This document shows positions 1-11,281 of a DNA stretch of 60,000 bases, in pieces. The position numbers and the translations under genes were made by a program. The stretch's first letter is position 1; each line of letters starts with the position of its first letter. The stretch is from Polytrichum commune (taxonomy: Eukaryota > Streptophyta > Polytrichopsida > Polytrichales > Polytrichaceae). Below the pieces are notes generated by a model. The model saw nothing but the letters and a program-made list of their open reading frames with translations, was not told the DNA's origin and ran no database searches. Location: positions 47,447,554 to 47,507,553 of the forward strand of contig OX485803.1 of NCBI GenBank assembly GCA_950295325.1, read 5' to 3'.

Positions 1-435
1 ATTTGGCTATTAGTATGTGGGATATGTTGGACAACTTCATCACAAGGAAAGAGCATCGTCCTAATCATCTTTGCAATCTCACCAAGGAGGTCATATGCAA
101 CAACCCACCGAACTCTATGAGATCCCCAAGGCCAAACAACACGACTATAGCCATACAATCAGTTATCAAGACCTTTGTAATGGAATCATACTAAATATTT
201 GTTATATTTCATGTAATGTAGGTTGGTGTTGATGATTATTTTATTATTTTATTATGTTTTGAATTTTACCAAAAATCTAACCTATTTATAAGTTGGATTT
301 GGAATTCTCTTACCTTCCAATGTAGCTACTTGTTGTAGTCCACACTCACCTACTACATAAACCTTATCACTGTCATTTTACTAGCAACATCCATTAAGGT
401 AGTACAAGTGCCCCCCACCCTTTTTGCAACCATTT
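1..435. other. Left flank, no gene recognised
   Basis: Moderately AT-rich sequence left of the gypsy element. A short plus-strand frame runs through 3-194, but it matches no family I recognise and is too short to support as a gene. Nothing else is seen here. Confidence 0.4.
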
Positions 436-1291
436 TGTAACATATCTCACAATAATGAGATTCAAGAGGCATGTTCCACCCAACCTTAGAGCTTATATAC
501 TAGATACTACTATGAGTTGAGGCTCCCTTCAACTAGTAGTTCCAGATATCTTAACTAGCTCTCCCTCCATGCCTTTAGGATAACTCTAAGTATAGTTAAT
601 TAGCTCATGGTCGTTACTTACGAGGTGATAACCTAGGGTAAGACCATAGTCTCAACTAGTAGTGACTCCCCCAGGGAGTGCACTGTTCAAGTACTGTAAA
701 TATACACGTGCGTGCACAAAAGGGGTATTATTTAGAACAAGCATGTACAAAATGTACGTACAAGAGACATATTGCTATTAAGCAGGAAGTAGATATACAT
801 GAGGTTGGAGATAAGGCTATAGAAAAATATATGTAAAGTATGCGTTTACGCATTCAAGTCAGACCTGGACCAAGAATCATGCGTTTTTTCATCCACTAAG
901 TAACGACTTTATAACTAAAAATCCATGATTTGATATTATACATATAATAGGGCCATATTTTTGCATTTCCAAACATTTGTACACATGTTATATACAATTT
1001 CTGTATTTGTTTTTTGACCCTTGTGTACATATGGAAATGTATTTTGAAGCAATGAGATTTGTAAGTATATTGCTTGATTTTAGCAAAAATAAAATGTATA
1101 CATGGGTATTTTAATAAGGGGCATGCACGCACGTGATGCTTGGTTTTAATGAATAGTGCACTCCCTGAGGTGACTCCCTTTATCTTTAGAATAGCTAGAG
1201 CACCTAGGGTGGCACCTCTAGTCTTCTAGTAAAGGAGTTTAGTTGAACTAGAGGTTGTAAATAATAAATAAATAAATAAATACACGTTACA
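436..1291 (-). repeat. 3' LTR of the gypsy element, split by an insertion
   Basis: Positions 436-670 and 1170-1291 match 9347-9711 closely, including the stretch about active-looking ACTAGTAGT and the AATAAATAAATAAATACACGTTA end. The 499-bp block between them is absent from the other LTR and is a separate TIR element. The outer end is TGTAAC on the plus strand and the inner end GTTACA, as expected for TG...CA LTR termini. Confidence 0.88.
670..1169. mobile_element. Small non-autonomous TIR element inside the LTR
   Basis: The ends are inverted repeats: CAGGGAGTGCACTGTTCA at the left against the reverse complement of TGAATAGTGCACTCCCTG at the right, with further inner inverted similarity (CACGTGCGTGCA and GGGGTATTA motifs). 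It is flanked by GTGACTCCC at 662-670 and 1170-1178, a direct repeat of 8 or 9 bp depending on where the TIR starts. The intact LTR at 9347-9711 has a single copy of this target. An 8-bp duplication would suggest hAT, 9 bp a Mutator-like MITE. No coding capacity is seen. Confidence 0.8.
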
Positions 1292-1304
1292 CACCTCCCC
1301 ACTT
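1292..1304 (-). other. Polypurine tract of the gypsy element
   Basis: Read on the minus strand, AAGTGGGGAGGTG sits directly upstream of the TGTAACGTG start of the 3' LTR. This is the expected position and composition for plus-strand priming in LTR retrotransposons. Confidence 0.7.
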
Positions 1305-1620
1305 AGGAATGAATGTCCGCGTTCGTGTATTATCCCAAATCGTAGTGCATCAAGATATAGAGTCAAAACCACCACTAATTAAAGCGAGCCTTGGGATCTG
1401 TATCTGTACCCATGCTCCATGCCAATTGGTAGGGTGAAACAACTTAATAATAACACCCCGTTTACATGATCTTGTGCAAGTATGAAAGAACAAAATGCAT
1501 CTACCCTGAAGATTCCTCCCACCTCAAACGTTTCTGTGTAGCTGGGGCTTTGCGGTCACGCTTGACACCTTTACGTGTTAGCATGTTGTGTGACTTGGCT
1601 ACCGCATCCCAGTACTCCTT

Positions 1621-1724
1621 GAGGACTTCTACACTCAAGTTGCATTCCGGCTCCCATGAATTATGCTCAAGTGAGGACTTCTACACTCAAGTTGCATTCC
1701 GGCTCCCATGAATTATGCTCAAGT
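1621..1724. repeat. 52-bp perfect tandem duplication
   Basis: Positions 1621-1672 and 1673-1724 are identical 52-bp units, beginning GAGGACTTCTACACTCAAG. They lie at the distal end of the chromodomain reading frame. Because 52 is not a multiple of three, the duplication shifts the frame, adding to the decay of the polyprotein. Confidence 0.9.
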
Positions 1725-1933
1725 GCATATCCGAGCCATTTGATAAGATAGAATTTCTTGGGGCGAGAACGAGACCCTCTATCCTCATGTGAAAGCACAT
1801 GTTCTACTTCATAAGATGCATCTTCCGCAAAGATTGGCGGAGGGGGAGGCTGTACCATGTCATCGGCCACATAAGGCCTAAGAAGTGATACATGAAAGAC
1901 ATCGTGGATCTTAAATGTATTTGGCAGTTGCAC
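1667..1933 (-). pseudogene. gypsy pol: C-terminal chromodomain
   Basis: An 88-codon open stretch begins with a typical integrase C-terminal segment (FKIHDVFHVSLLRPY) and continues into a chromodomain (FYLIKWLGY, then HNSWEP). In chromoviruses this domain tethers the integration complex to modified chromatin. The frame ends within a 52-bp tandem duplication, so the domain's last helix is damaged. It is separated from the integrase core by further disruptions. Confidence 0.88.
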
Positions 1934-2269
1934 GCGATATGCTACAACTCCTATCCTCTTGACTATCCAAAATGGACCAATTCACCTTGGTAAAAACTTT
2001 CGAGCTCATGAGACCTTCAACTTAATGTTGGCAATACTTACAAACATTTGCTAGTCCATCTCAAACGATACCTCTCGTTTGTGCTTGTCAGCATAGAACT
2101 TTTGTCGTTATTGTGCAACAATCAAATGTTTATTGGTCAAACCAATTACATCTGTTATATGCTCGACAAAATTATGCGCAACAAGGACTTGACACATGTT
2201 GTTCCCACTTATTGGTGTCCGAGGATGCTGACCATAATTTAGGACAAACGGAGTATTCCGTATTGACTC

Positions 2270-3145
2270 TTATCAGGAGTTATTATATGCAAATTCAACC
2301 ACTGCAAGGAATTCATCCCAATTATCTTGTATTGGGTTGACATAATGCCGCAACATATCCTCTAGAATACGGTTTACCCGTTATGTCTGTCCGTCGGTTT
2401 AAGGATAGAACGCGGTGGACATGGCCAATTTTGTCCCCAAAAGACCATGCAACGCATCCCAAAACCTACTTGTGAATCTAGGGTCCCTATCGCTTAGGAT
2501 TACCTTGGGTAGACCATGAATCTTATAAACATGATCACGAAATAACCTTGCCGTTTCTTCAGCAGTAACATGTGTGGTGGTTGGCATAAAGTGGGCCATC
2601 TTGGACAACTTATCCACACACACAAAGATGGCATCATAATCATTAGCAGATGGAATCAAGCCAGAAATAAAATCTGTGTTTACCACTTCCCAATTACGAT
2701 CAGGAATCTCCAATGCTTGTAACAAGTCTGTTGGCTTAAAAGTAGGGGCCTTATTCCTTTGGCAAATATGATCACAAGATTTTATATAGCTTTTGATGAA
2801 CCCATGCATCTCAAGCCATCAAAAGTTTACTCGCACCCTCTTATATGTCTTAGTTATTCCTACATGACCGCTATACATCTCGTCATGGTATTCACTGAGC
2901 AAAAATGACCTGATATTTGATCCTTGGAATGATACATCTGGAACTACAACCGCCTTATCATACCACCAGATGTGGTTTTCATAAACCAAATGTTTCAGAT
3001 TGTACGGGTTTGGGAACCAAGGATCAAAAACATACCCGACAATGATAGTTTGATATAACTTCTGATCACTGACGAACTCCGGGTACCCCTTCACATAGTT
3101 GTCTCGTTGTCCGGGATCACTTCGCATAGCGTCTGCAACCACCAT
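2270..3145 (-). pseudogene. gypsy pol: integrase
   Basis: The zinc-binding HHCC module lies in 2819-3145 running into the next frame (EYHDEMYSGHVG, then CDHIC). The catalytic core follows in 2399-2809, with the first Asp in NTDFISGL and the second in SDRDPRFTS. The frame closes at AFYP. Just beyond, on the minus strand, the usual QTDGQTERVNR block reads with stops at the first Gln and at the Glu. That Glu is the third catalytic acid of the DDE triad, so the core cannot be made intact. Insertion of cDNA into host DNA is its family role. Confidence 0.85.
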
Positions 3146-3149
3146 TTGG

Positions 3150-3600
3150 AAGATCTAGTTACTTGGAGCAGCCTTAGGTGCCATCAAGGCTTTTTGGCCA
3201 CCCGTGCCTAGTGGATTTCGACTCAGGGGATCGGCCATATTAATCCTTCCTGGTCGGTATACCCAACGGTAGACAAAATTTTGCTCTAATAATTCCAACC
3301 ATCGAGCTTGACACCTTGATAACGTCTGTTATGTTTTTAAATACACTAGAGGATTATGATCTGTAACAATAATACAGTCTGCTCCCTCTAGGTAACACCG
3401 TCAGGTTTGCATGGCGTGCACAACTGCTGCTAGTTCTTGCTCACCAATAGTAAAAGAAATCTCAACTAGAGAAAAAATTTTACTCTCAAAAGCAATAGGT
3501 TTACCTCCCTGAAGTAATATTGCTCCTGCTCCGAGTAAAGAAGCATCACTTACGACCTCAAATGGCTCCCCTAATTTGGGTAAGGTCACTACTAGCGCAT
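3150..3600 (-). pseudogene. gypsy pol: RNase H
   Basis: The frame at 3401-3589 shows an RNase H start (FEVVSDASLLGAGAILLQ) with the first catalytic Asp, followed by GEQELAAVVHAMQT with the conserved Glu. After the frame closes near 3401 the sequence toward 3150 still reads as the end of the RNase H/connection region (ADPLSRNP-like) in broken frames. The enzyme removes the RNA template during reverse transcription; this copy is fragmented. Confidence 0.8.
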
Positions 3601-3786
3601 GTGTTAAGGCATATTTAACATCCTCAAGAGCGCGCTCACGATTGTCAATCCAATTGTGAACTTAACCTTGCTTCGCGTCAAAGAAGTCAATGGTGCAACT
3701 AGAGTGGAATATCCATGAATGAATCTGCGAAAGTAATTGCAAAGCCCCAAGAAGGACCTAAGTTGTCCAACTTCAAGAGGTCTATG

Positions 3787-4362
3787 TCACTTTGCCACAA
3801 TCTCTATTTTTCTAGGATCCACCTTAATGCCCTCTTTGCATACTACATGTCCTAGATAGTGCAATTCATCATTTCCAAAATGACACTTAGACATCTTTGC
3901 ATAAAACTGATTCTCTTGTAGAATTTGAAATACTTGTGCCAAATGGCTAATATGTTCCTCCTTATTCTTGGAAAAAATTAAGATATCATCCAGATATACT
4001 AAGACAAACTTTCCGATAAACTTGTAAATAACACGATTCATCACTTCCTGAAAATTTGCCAGAACATTAGTCAAACCAAACTTAACACTTTGAATTGATA
4101 ATGTCCAAACGGTGTTCGAAACGCCGTCTTTGGTGCATCCTCCTCGGACATTGTAATCTGGTGATAACCTTGTGCCAAATCAAGAGATGAAAATACAGTA
4201 AAACATGCTAATTGGTCAAAAAGATCATCAATGCGAGGCAACGGATAACAATTATTTACCGTTTATTTGTTGAGTGCACGATAATCCACTACCATTCGCA
4301 ACACTCCATTTTTCTTGACAAACAAGATGGGAGACCCATAGGGCGATGAACTAGGCTCAATC
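3787..4362 (-). pseudogene. gypsy pol: reverse transcriptase core
   Basis: The catalytic box VLVYLDDILIFS is intact in the 95-codon frame 3787-4074, followed by HISHLAQVFQILQENQFYAK and LHYLGHVV. The preceding fingers/palm motifs ([11 protein letters not shown], then [12 protein letters not shown]) are readable between 4081 and 4362 but broken by small lesions. Gypsy-type RT copies the element's RNA into cDNA. This copy is not continuous with the upstream or downstream frames. Confidence 0.85.
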
Positions 4363-4364
4363 CA

Positions 4365-5345
4365 TCATTTTTCCAAATACTCTTTGATCTGTCTTTTGGC
4401 CTTTTGCAGCTCTAGAGGACTCAACCTATAGATTGGCCTAAATGGCGGCTTGCCATCCGGCTCCAAAGGAATGATATGGGCCATTTCCCACTCTGGAGGT
4501 AACCCTGTAGGTATAGGTTGAAAAACATCAGCATATTCCTTCAACATTGTGGCATAAGGAGCTGCCAATGTGTCCTCTACATCGTCTTCAACTGCAGTCA
4601 AGTGAACTAGGAACGAAGTTGCTTCCTTCCGAATTGACCGTTTGAATTGTATGGCGGTGAGTCTATGGGGATTTGGACTATGACATTGTACTATGTTCAC
4701 ATGCACAGTCATTTTACGGCGGCCTTTATAAAACACGCAACATTTAGATTCAAAATCCAAGCGTGCCTTGTGTTGTACTAGCCAATCGTTGTCCAATATC
4801 AAATCAACACCATCACTTAACTTGGCCACAAGACAAGTAATTTGACTTTGATATTGTTGTATTTTAACATGGATTTTAATGTACCCATCCGTGGGGACTT
4901 CATCACGATTGCCTAATACCAATGTGTTACTGCCAATTTTTACTTTTAACCCAAAGGTGTTAGCGAAAATAGAACTCACAAAGCAATGTGATGTTGCACT
5001 ATCCATTAATACAGATGCCATCTGATGAGTTACTTGCCCAGATAAACTCATCATCAGCTGAGAAGAAATAGTGAGCTGGTTTAAAACATGTGGCCTGGCT
5101 TCATCCAAATAAACTTGCCAAAGTTTTGACTGTGATTCAAATTGATGTACCAACTTAAATCTAGGCAAAGATTTTTTAAGATTTTTTGCTCTATATTTCT
5201 CAACAATAAAACAAACACTAGTATCATAGGGTGCCCCCTGTTTACCGTGCAAATAAGACTTTAAGAAACTTTGTAAATCCTCCACTAATGATATAATTAA
5301 TAATAAAAACTCCATATACATTGGACTTCTCATCAAACACATCAC
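4365..5345 (-). pseudogene. gypsy pol: protease and start of RT
   Basis: A 326-codon open frame. Near residue 115 it carries the aspartic protease site as MDSATSHCFVS, where plant gypsy copies normally have D-S-G-A-T; the glycine of the D-S/T-G triplet is missing. A second hydrophobic protease segment (ILDNDWL) lies about 75 residues later. The end of the frame (PFRPIYRLSPLELQ) is the RT N-terminal region. The protease would mature the Gag-Pol polyprotein; loss of the glycine suggests an inactive enzyme. Confidence 0.85.
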
Positions 5346-5563
5346 TAAGTGGGAGTAACGGAGTTGGCAAAATGATGTCTTTATTCAAAATATGAAACAC
5401 AATTACATCAAATTGCTAATTGACTTTGTCCTAGATAGCTTCCAGTATATAACTAGACAAATCAAACACAACCTCCGAAACTTGATCAAGTCCTGACACT
5501 AGTCCACTGCTTAAGTGTCGGACTTGGGAAAATGTTTCTTGCCCTTCATAGCAATCTGCTGCT

Positions 5564-5947
5564 CTACACCCTTTTTGTTATCAGGACAATCCGAGCCATG
5601 TGTCCCTCCCTATGGCAGAGGAAACAACGACCGTCCTTCTTATCGGTGCTCTTAATTGCGGAGTCCTCCCCCTTAGATTGTTTGTTCTTCTTATAGAAAG
5701 TTGAAGAACGACCTTTAGAGCGATGTGACTCCTTGTCCCGTACCGGCCCTATGTTGCCAATACCTTTGGCAACTGCTGCATCTGAATGAGATTTTACATC
5801 GTCCCGTCCCTTTGCAGCTTGGGTATAGGTAGTGTCTATTGTTACAACATAGTTGATTAGATGCTTAATGTCTTCCCATGGCCCACCGTCACCTCGTCGA
5901 TAGACCAAGACTTTGCTCCGAACATCATCTTTAAGCCCATAAAACAA
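5564..5947 (-). pseudogene. gypsy gag: nucleocapsid zinc-knuckle end
   Basis: A basic, low-complexity frame ends with CFLCHREGHMAR, the first part of a CX2CX4HX4C zinc knuckle; the final Cys of the knuckle is absent (Ile follows Arg). The segment begins with MFYGLKDDVRSKV, typical of the Gag C-terminal helix region. This nucleocapsid part binds element RNA in the family. It is frame-separated from the capsid part to its right. Confidence 0.75.
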
Positions 5948-6154
5948 ATTTTTCTACCTTGTCTCCCTTGGAGATAGGTGATTTCGTAATCTGGGAACAC
6001 AAATGTTGGAACTCATTAGCGTACTCATCCAGAGAACCTCTCTGTTTCAGAGTGCGGAGCTTATTCCAGGCCACCATTTCCTAGTTCACACTGCCATAGG
6101 CAGTGATGAATGCATCCTGAAATTGTCCCAGAGTAACGGATATTTCTTATCCGT

Positions 6155-6637
6155 TCAGAGCTCCATTGCCAATACGTCCCAATGTTGTGCGACATTGGTC
6201 TCCAAATATGTAGACGCAATGACTACCCATTTCACACTGGGCACCTGACGTGTTGTCAAATACTTATGCATTTGAGCCAGCCATGCCAGAATAGTGACCT
6301 TAGACTTATCTTTGAATTTCTCCGGTTTAGCAGACGCAATGGTGGACCGGACCTTGTCCGTGTCTTGGTATGCTTGTAAGACAATCAACTTACATTCATG
6401 CGTATCCAAACGCCCGTCGTGTTTAGCATACATAGATATTAATTGGTCACATTGCGTCTCTATCCGTTGAAACTGATCATCAATGAGTTTCCCCTCACAA
6501 TATTCCCGGATCTTTTTGGCTACCAGATGACCCATAGCTTCATCCATATCTACGGATGTGGGAGATCTGACCACGGGACGAACTACAGGAAGGCTACCCT
6601 CAGTTGATGGACCAAGTGTGTCCATGTCAGTGGCCAT
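6155..6637 (-). pseudogene. gypsy gag: matrix/capsid part
   Basis: The first in-frame ATG is at 6637 (MATDMDTLGPSTEG). The reading contains a coiled region (DDQFQRIETQCDQLISMY) and the Retrotrans_gag-like block around KFKDKSKVTILAWLAQMHKY. The frame closes at 6155, and the remaining capsid sequence down to about 5950 continues in other frames. Gag forms the particle in which reverse transcription occurs. Confidence 0.75.
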
Positions 6638-7558
6638 TGGACCAAACAAACACCCAAAACCCAAATAAAACGTTCAAATTTTGAAGAAAACCGGAAATAA
6701 AATACCAAAATTTTTTCTCAAAATTATAGAAATTGCTTCAACTACGAATGAAAATAACATTTTAGTTGATGATCGGCTAACCTGGTACTCAAGTCGCGTT
6801 GCAAAAGTTTTTCACACGGGTGATCGGCCGAACCAGTAATCACCTATTGGTGACCAGTTGTGTCGGTCTGCTGGCGTTAGCCGTTTCTGCGCGTTCGATT
6901 GAAGCCAATGGTTGGGGAAAACCGACGGCTAGTTCATTATCAGCCGATGGATTCCCCCTTATGGCCGGTCCAAATTTCCAACCATCGGATGGCAATTCGA
7001 CTGTAATTTCAATCCTCCGGCAATTAGCCAATGGACCAAAAAATGTCCTGGAAATGTAGCCGATTCTTCTTGTGAGTTACTAGATTTCAGCCAGAAGAAG
7101 TATTCAAATACTGGCCGATACCCTCCGGGTCACGAACATGGGTATCTGAGTGCAGGCATGTATCGAGGGATGTAGGTCAGGGCTTAGAAGATGAACGGAA
7201 ACTTGCTCCGCGGCGGCGCCTCCATCTTCTGTTGCTCCGCAAAGTGCTCAGCCTCCGTCCTCCACCCAATGCGTGCTTCGCCTCCGCCTCCGTCCTCCGT
7301 CCTTTGTTATAGTGCTCCAACTGCTCCCCAGTTTCTAACCTTCACAATTTGCTCGTCTTGTTTAGTGCGAAAAACGGACTCCCTGCACAACCTTCTGCTC
7401 ACAAAATTGCATCGGAGTATCAGATTTGTTCACTCGTTCACCTGCTCGCATCGCGTTGGATCTCGTCACTTGCTCCTCGTCGTGCTGCGCACCTTCTGCA
7501 AAGCGGAGACCTCCTGAAGAATCTTCTCATCACTCTTGCTCTGAAATCTGCATTCTGA

Positions 7559-8260
7559 TTGTGCACCACATCTATAGACTTGATTCGGGATCCTTTGGGT
7601 TGTGACTTAGAGAGTGCTTTGGACTTTCAAAAAACTTATTCTGAAGCGGTTTTTCGTGCTTTAGAGGCAAGATTTGTTGATAATGACAATATAGATTGTT
7701 TTAAAATTCTTAATCCTTTACACATGCCTCGTAGACAAGTAGGTTTGGCTTCTTGGGGTGTTGTGGAGTTGGATAGGTTGTTGCAGCAATATGGTGTACA
7801 AAAAATGCAAGGAGTTCAAGTCCTTCCGCCGTTGGTGAATGCAACACTGTGCAAGCAAGAGTTTTTTGCTTTCAAGATACAAGGAAGTACAGAGTGGATG
7901 GATCTTACTTTTGCAGATGTATGGACATCAATTTCTTGGTCTCCATCTTTGAAAGTGAAGTATTCTAACCTTCTGATTCTTGCTGAGATTGCTAAGTGCC
8001 AATGTGTGAATACTGCAACATGTGAAAGGGCGTATTATGTTCAAAATATTATTAAACAAAAACTTCGTAATCGAATGTCTACATCTAACTTAGAAAGTAT
8101 GATGCGTGTTGCTATAGAAGGCCCAGACAATGATTTTGATGACATTCTAACAAGTGCTCTAGATCTTTGGAAGGATGTTGCTAAGTTTCGCTATTTGTAT
8201 AGCAATCCAGAGTGCTATTTGTTTGGGGCATCTGATGATGCACTTGAGGAAGTACCCTAA
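7559..8260 (+). pseudogene. hAT transposase C-terminal fragment
   Basis: A 233-codon open stretch with no ATG at its head (a TGA precedes it). It carries the hAT C-terminal dimerisation region: WSPSLKVKYSNLLILAEIA, then NTATCERAYYVQNIIKQKLR and RNRMSTSNLESMMRVA. This part corresponds to the end of hAT transposases of the kind related to ZNF862-like proteins. The N-terminal BED finger and the first catalytic residues are not seen upstream. It lies on the opposite strand within the leader of the gypsy element, so it is a nested relic. No TIRs were identified. Confidence 0.8.
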
Positions 8261-8325
8261 ACCTTAAATTTTTTGAATTATGCAACCTTTCCATGACCAA
8301 ATCCAATTGTTCTATGAAGAATTGG

Positions 8326-8672
8326 GCTCGGGGGGGGGGGGGTAGTCATTGGTTGGAGTAGCAATATACGTGCGAACAAATGATAGGGTATTTTAAAAAC
8401 ATGGGAGCTAAAAATTACAAATCGACTTAAGAGTAATATAGGGTATCAAAAATGGCATTGGACATCTTTAAAGTACTATAGGGTATGGAATAATAGGTAC
8501 TTTGGAATTATAAGTAATGCAAGCCATTTTTCTATTAACCCAAAGTAGAAATTTACATAATGATAGCATGTGAAAAAAAAGAAAGAATTGAAAGTAATAC
8601 CCCCCTATAAAATAGTGGTTGTTCGCACCTATATCCTTAACTTTTTAACACACTGCCCCCCCCGAGGAATTG
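8326..8672. mobile_element. MITE-like element with G/C-run ends
   Basis: About 350 bp bounded by a G run (8326-8342) and a C run near 8655-8662. The inner termini are inverted: CAATATACGTGCGAACAA at the left against a reverse complement reading GATATAGGTGCGAACAA at the right. The centre is AT-rich and non-coding. The target duplication could not be fixed because of the homopolymer ends. Confidence 0.55.
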
Positions 8673-9333
8673 GGGGACCCTTGGCCTTCAAGCGGTGAAG
8701 GCATTGCTAGGTTCAATTCCTGCCAAGGATATTAACTCTTCAAATTTAAAGTTTTGAACATGCCTTTCTTTTCACTTATTCAAGATTTTGTACTAAGAAA
8801 TGATTTCTAATAACTTTTCATACATTTTTTAAACAATTAGTGCCGATATGAATTCCATTTAATCGGATATTGGCCAATGAAAATATGAAAATATAGGCAA
8901 TTGGCCGATTGATTTTACAAACGACCGATTCTTGCCGATGTAAATTGGAAAAAATCCAACCCTTCATAGCAACTACCGGCAATTAGCCAATAAGGCTTCA
9001 AAAACCTCCCGAACTCTGACTAAAGCGTTCGATCTCTCGTTTCCTCGTGATGTGGACCACATGCGATCAGTACCTCGGCAGTCGTGTGTGCAAATCACAC
9101 AGTCGATAATCTGAGTGGAGATCAACGAGATTCTGCGAGCTCGCGGCCGTCGCCCGTCACGCTACGCGTATGCGCATATGCATATGCGGTGGTTCGTACG
9201 CATATGCGGCTCAGAATACAAAAAAATAAAAATACACCATTTCCCAAATTTTGCTCCCCATTTCCCCAAATCTCAACACAACAAAATGCACAACAGAATA
9301 ATAGCAACACCCAAAAATGAACAAGGTTCAAGA

Positions 9334-9345
9334 GCTCTGATACCA
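9334..9345 (-). other. Primer binding site (initiator Met tRNA)
   Basis: On the minus strand TGGTATCAGAGC lies one base past the end of the 5' LTR. This is the standard plant primer site complementary to the 3' end of initiator methionine tRNA. It fixes the orientation of the element and the inner LTR border. Confidence 0.92.
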
Positions 9346-9346
9346 A

Positions 9347-9711
9347 AGTAACATATCTCACAATAATGAGATTCAAGAGGCATGTTCGACCCAACCTTAG
9401 AGCTTATATACTAGATACTACTATGAGTTGAGGCTCCCTTCAACTAGTAGTTCCAGATATCTTAACTAGCTCTCCCTCCATGCCTTTAGGATAACTCTAA
9501 GTATAGTTAACTCATGGTCATTACTTACGGGGTGATAACCTAGGGTAAGACCATAGTCTCAACTAGTAGTGACTCCCCTTACCTTTAGAACTGCTAGAGC
9601 ACCACGTGTAGAGCACCTAGGGTGGTACCTCTAGTCTTCTAGTAAAGGAGTTTAGTTGAACTAGAGGTTGTAAATAGTAAATAGTAAATAAATAAATAAA
9701 TACACGTTATA
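9347..9711 (-). repeat. 5' LTR of the gypsy element
   Basis: A 365-bp repeat matching the left LTR once its insertion is removed. It differs by scattered substitutions and small indels, for example an extra GAGCACCACGTGTA block near 9598 and an ATAGTAA expansion near 9675. Transcription of the element would start here on the minus strand. Confidence 0.88.
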
Positions 9712-10007
9712 TAAGACACATTTTTACGAGACTAAACTTCTTAGTTCAAAACTCCCTCTTTAATACGACTACAACACTCGATAATGCAATATATAGAATC
9801 TCCGTTTTGTCATATTAAAGAGGTAGTTAATGCTAGAATTCCTTTCATCTATACAATGTACATCTAAAATACATCCATTTTCACTTGGAAACCACTTGGG
9901 AACTTCACTTATTGTTGGGAACTTAATGATAATTAGGGTTACTAGTGTAGAATGGACATAGTTAGGGTGAGAGTGGCCTCCTGCCTAGTATGTTGCCACG
10001 GGTAGAT

Positions 10008-10394
10008 CACTCCATTGTCAAGTTGAACACCACGTGCGACCAAAAAAAATCTTCTTTTGGTAAGTTGCACCACCAAAATGGGTCAAAATTCTATCAATTT
10101 TTTTTCATGAGTAGATATACATAGTACCTATGACATAGGTAAAAGTGGTAACTAAATTTGATGATTTGTTGTTTTCATAAAACATACCGTTTCTAACTAG
10201 AATGACACAGAATTGAACTAAAACATTTATTAAAAAAATAAAGATGACTAAAAATTTCAAAAGAATATACAAAAGATACTATCAATGGTTATGTATATGT
10301 AGAAAAAATATCATAAATTTTAAAATTATATATGGCATGTAATATAGGGGCAGCAAACTTTGTCCGCACGTGGTGTCAACTTGACAATGAAGTG
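10008..10394 (+). mobile_element. MITE-like element, copy 1
   Basis: AT-rich, 387 bp, with inverted termini: CACTCCATTGTCAAGTTGAA at the left against CAACTTGACAATGAAGTG at the right, followed inward by CACCACGTGCG and its inverse. There is no coding capacity. A second copy lies inverted at 10885-11232. The two flanks also share a direct similarity (GTATGTTGCC with nearby ACGGGT), which could be a long target duplication or a tandem repeat. Confidence 0.75.
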
Positions 10395-10884
10395 ACCTCC
10401 CCGTGTATGTTGCCTTGTACACGGGTGATATAGTATCACCAGTATTTTGACGCTAAACGTCATGCATCATTGTTGTCTAGTTTCTTATTAGAGAACTCTT
10501 TATATTTTGGTGTTAATGAAATTATTAGTTTCCAAAAGTTAGATGGGAATTTAGATAAGATGACAATTGCTAACTTGGGTAGGCAACACCAACTATTTTT
10601 GGACTCTTATTTTAAGAGTTCTTGAGAATATTTGTAAATTTTTGGAGTTATAAGTTATTATTTCATCCCATCTATATTGCTTAAACTCATTGTATATATT
10701 TTAAGCTCATATTACTTATGTTTTCACATTCCCTCAATAACATGACAATTTTACGCCATTTTTCATATTAATGAGAAGATGACAACTCGATAATATGACT
10801 TTTTTTGTATTTCTCAAAAATGTCATACTAAACATGGAGAAAAATAATGCAAAGATTTCTCTCGGGCCATCACACCCCCATGCA

Positions 10885-11232
10885 TTTCATAACCATGTGC
10901 GATAAAAGTTTGCTACCCTATATTATATGCCACATATAATTTTAAAATTTATGATATTTTTTCTACATATGCATAACCATTGATAATATCTTTTATATTA
11001 TTTTTTGAAATTTGTAGGCATCTTCATTTTTTTATTAATTGTTTCAATTCAATTTTGCGTCATTCTAGTTAGAAACGGTATGTTTTATTTTTTATTTTTT
11101 AAAAAAATTATCAAATTTGGTTACCATTTTTTACTATGTAATAGATACCGCGTATATCTACTCATGAAAAACAATTGATAAAATTTTGACCTATTTTGTT
11201 TTATCGCACGTGGTGTTCAACTTGACAATGGA
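10885..11232 (-). mobile_element. MITE-like element, copy 2 (inverted)
   Basis: Reverse complement of copy 1: the internal AT-rich block (AATTTTAAAATTTATGATAT) and the terminal CACGTGGTGTTCAACTTGAC with ACAATGGAGTG are shared. Its left end is degraded (CCATGTGCGATAAAAG). The two copies form an inverted pair about 490 bp apart. Confidence 0.75.
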
Positions 11233-11281
11233 GTGCACCCCCCGAGAGATTTCTCTAAGGAACAAATATTTTATTGAAGTT

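Larger units (their letters stand above)
436..9711 (-). mobile_element. Ty3/gypsy chromovirus, dead, with nested insertions
   Basis: A 9.3 kb LTR retrotransposon read on the minus strand. Order from right to left is 5' LTR (9347-9711), tRNA primer site, leader with nested insertions, gag, zinc knuckle, protease, reverse transcriptase, RNase H, integrase, chromodomain, polypurine tract and 3' LTR (436-1291). The gag, PR, RT, RH, INT, chromodomain order identifies a chromovirus. The LTR ends in minus orientation read TGTAAC...GTTACA in the left copy; the right copy has one substitution at each end. Coding is broken by several frameshifts and stops, and the LTRs have diverged, so it is an old, immobile copy. 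I found no convincing 5-bp target duplication. Confidence 0.9.

Noticed and set aside
8326-8342. Long G run, and a similar run at about 49662-49674, as regulatory G-quadruplexes
   Set aside because: The first is the end of a MITE-like element and the second has no partner G runs nearby; homopolymers are also prone to assembly error.
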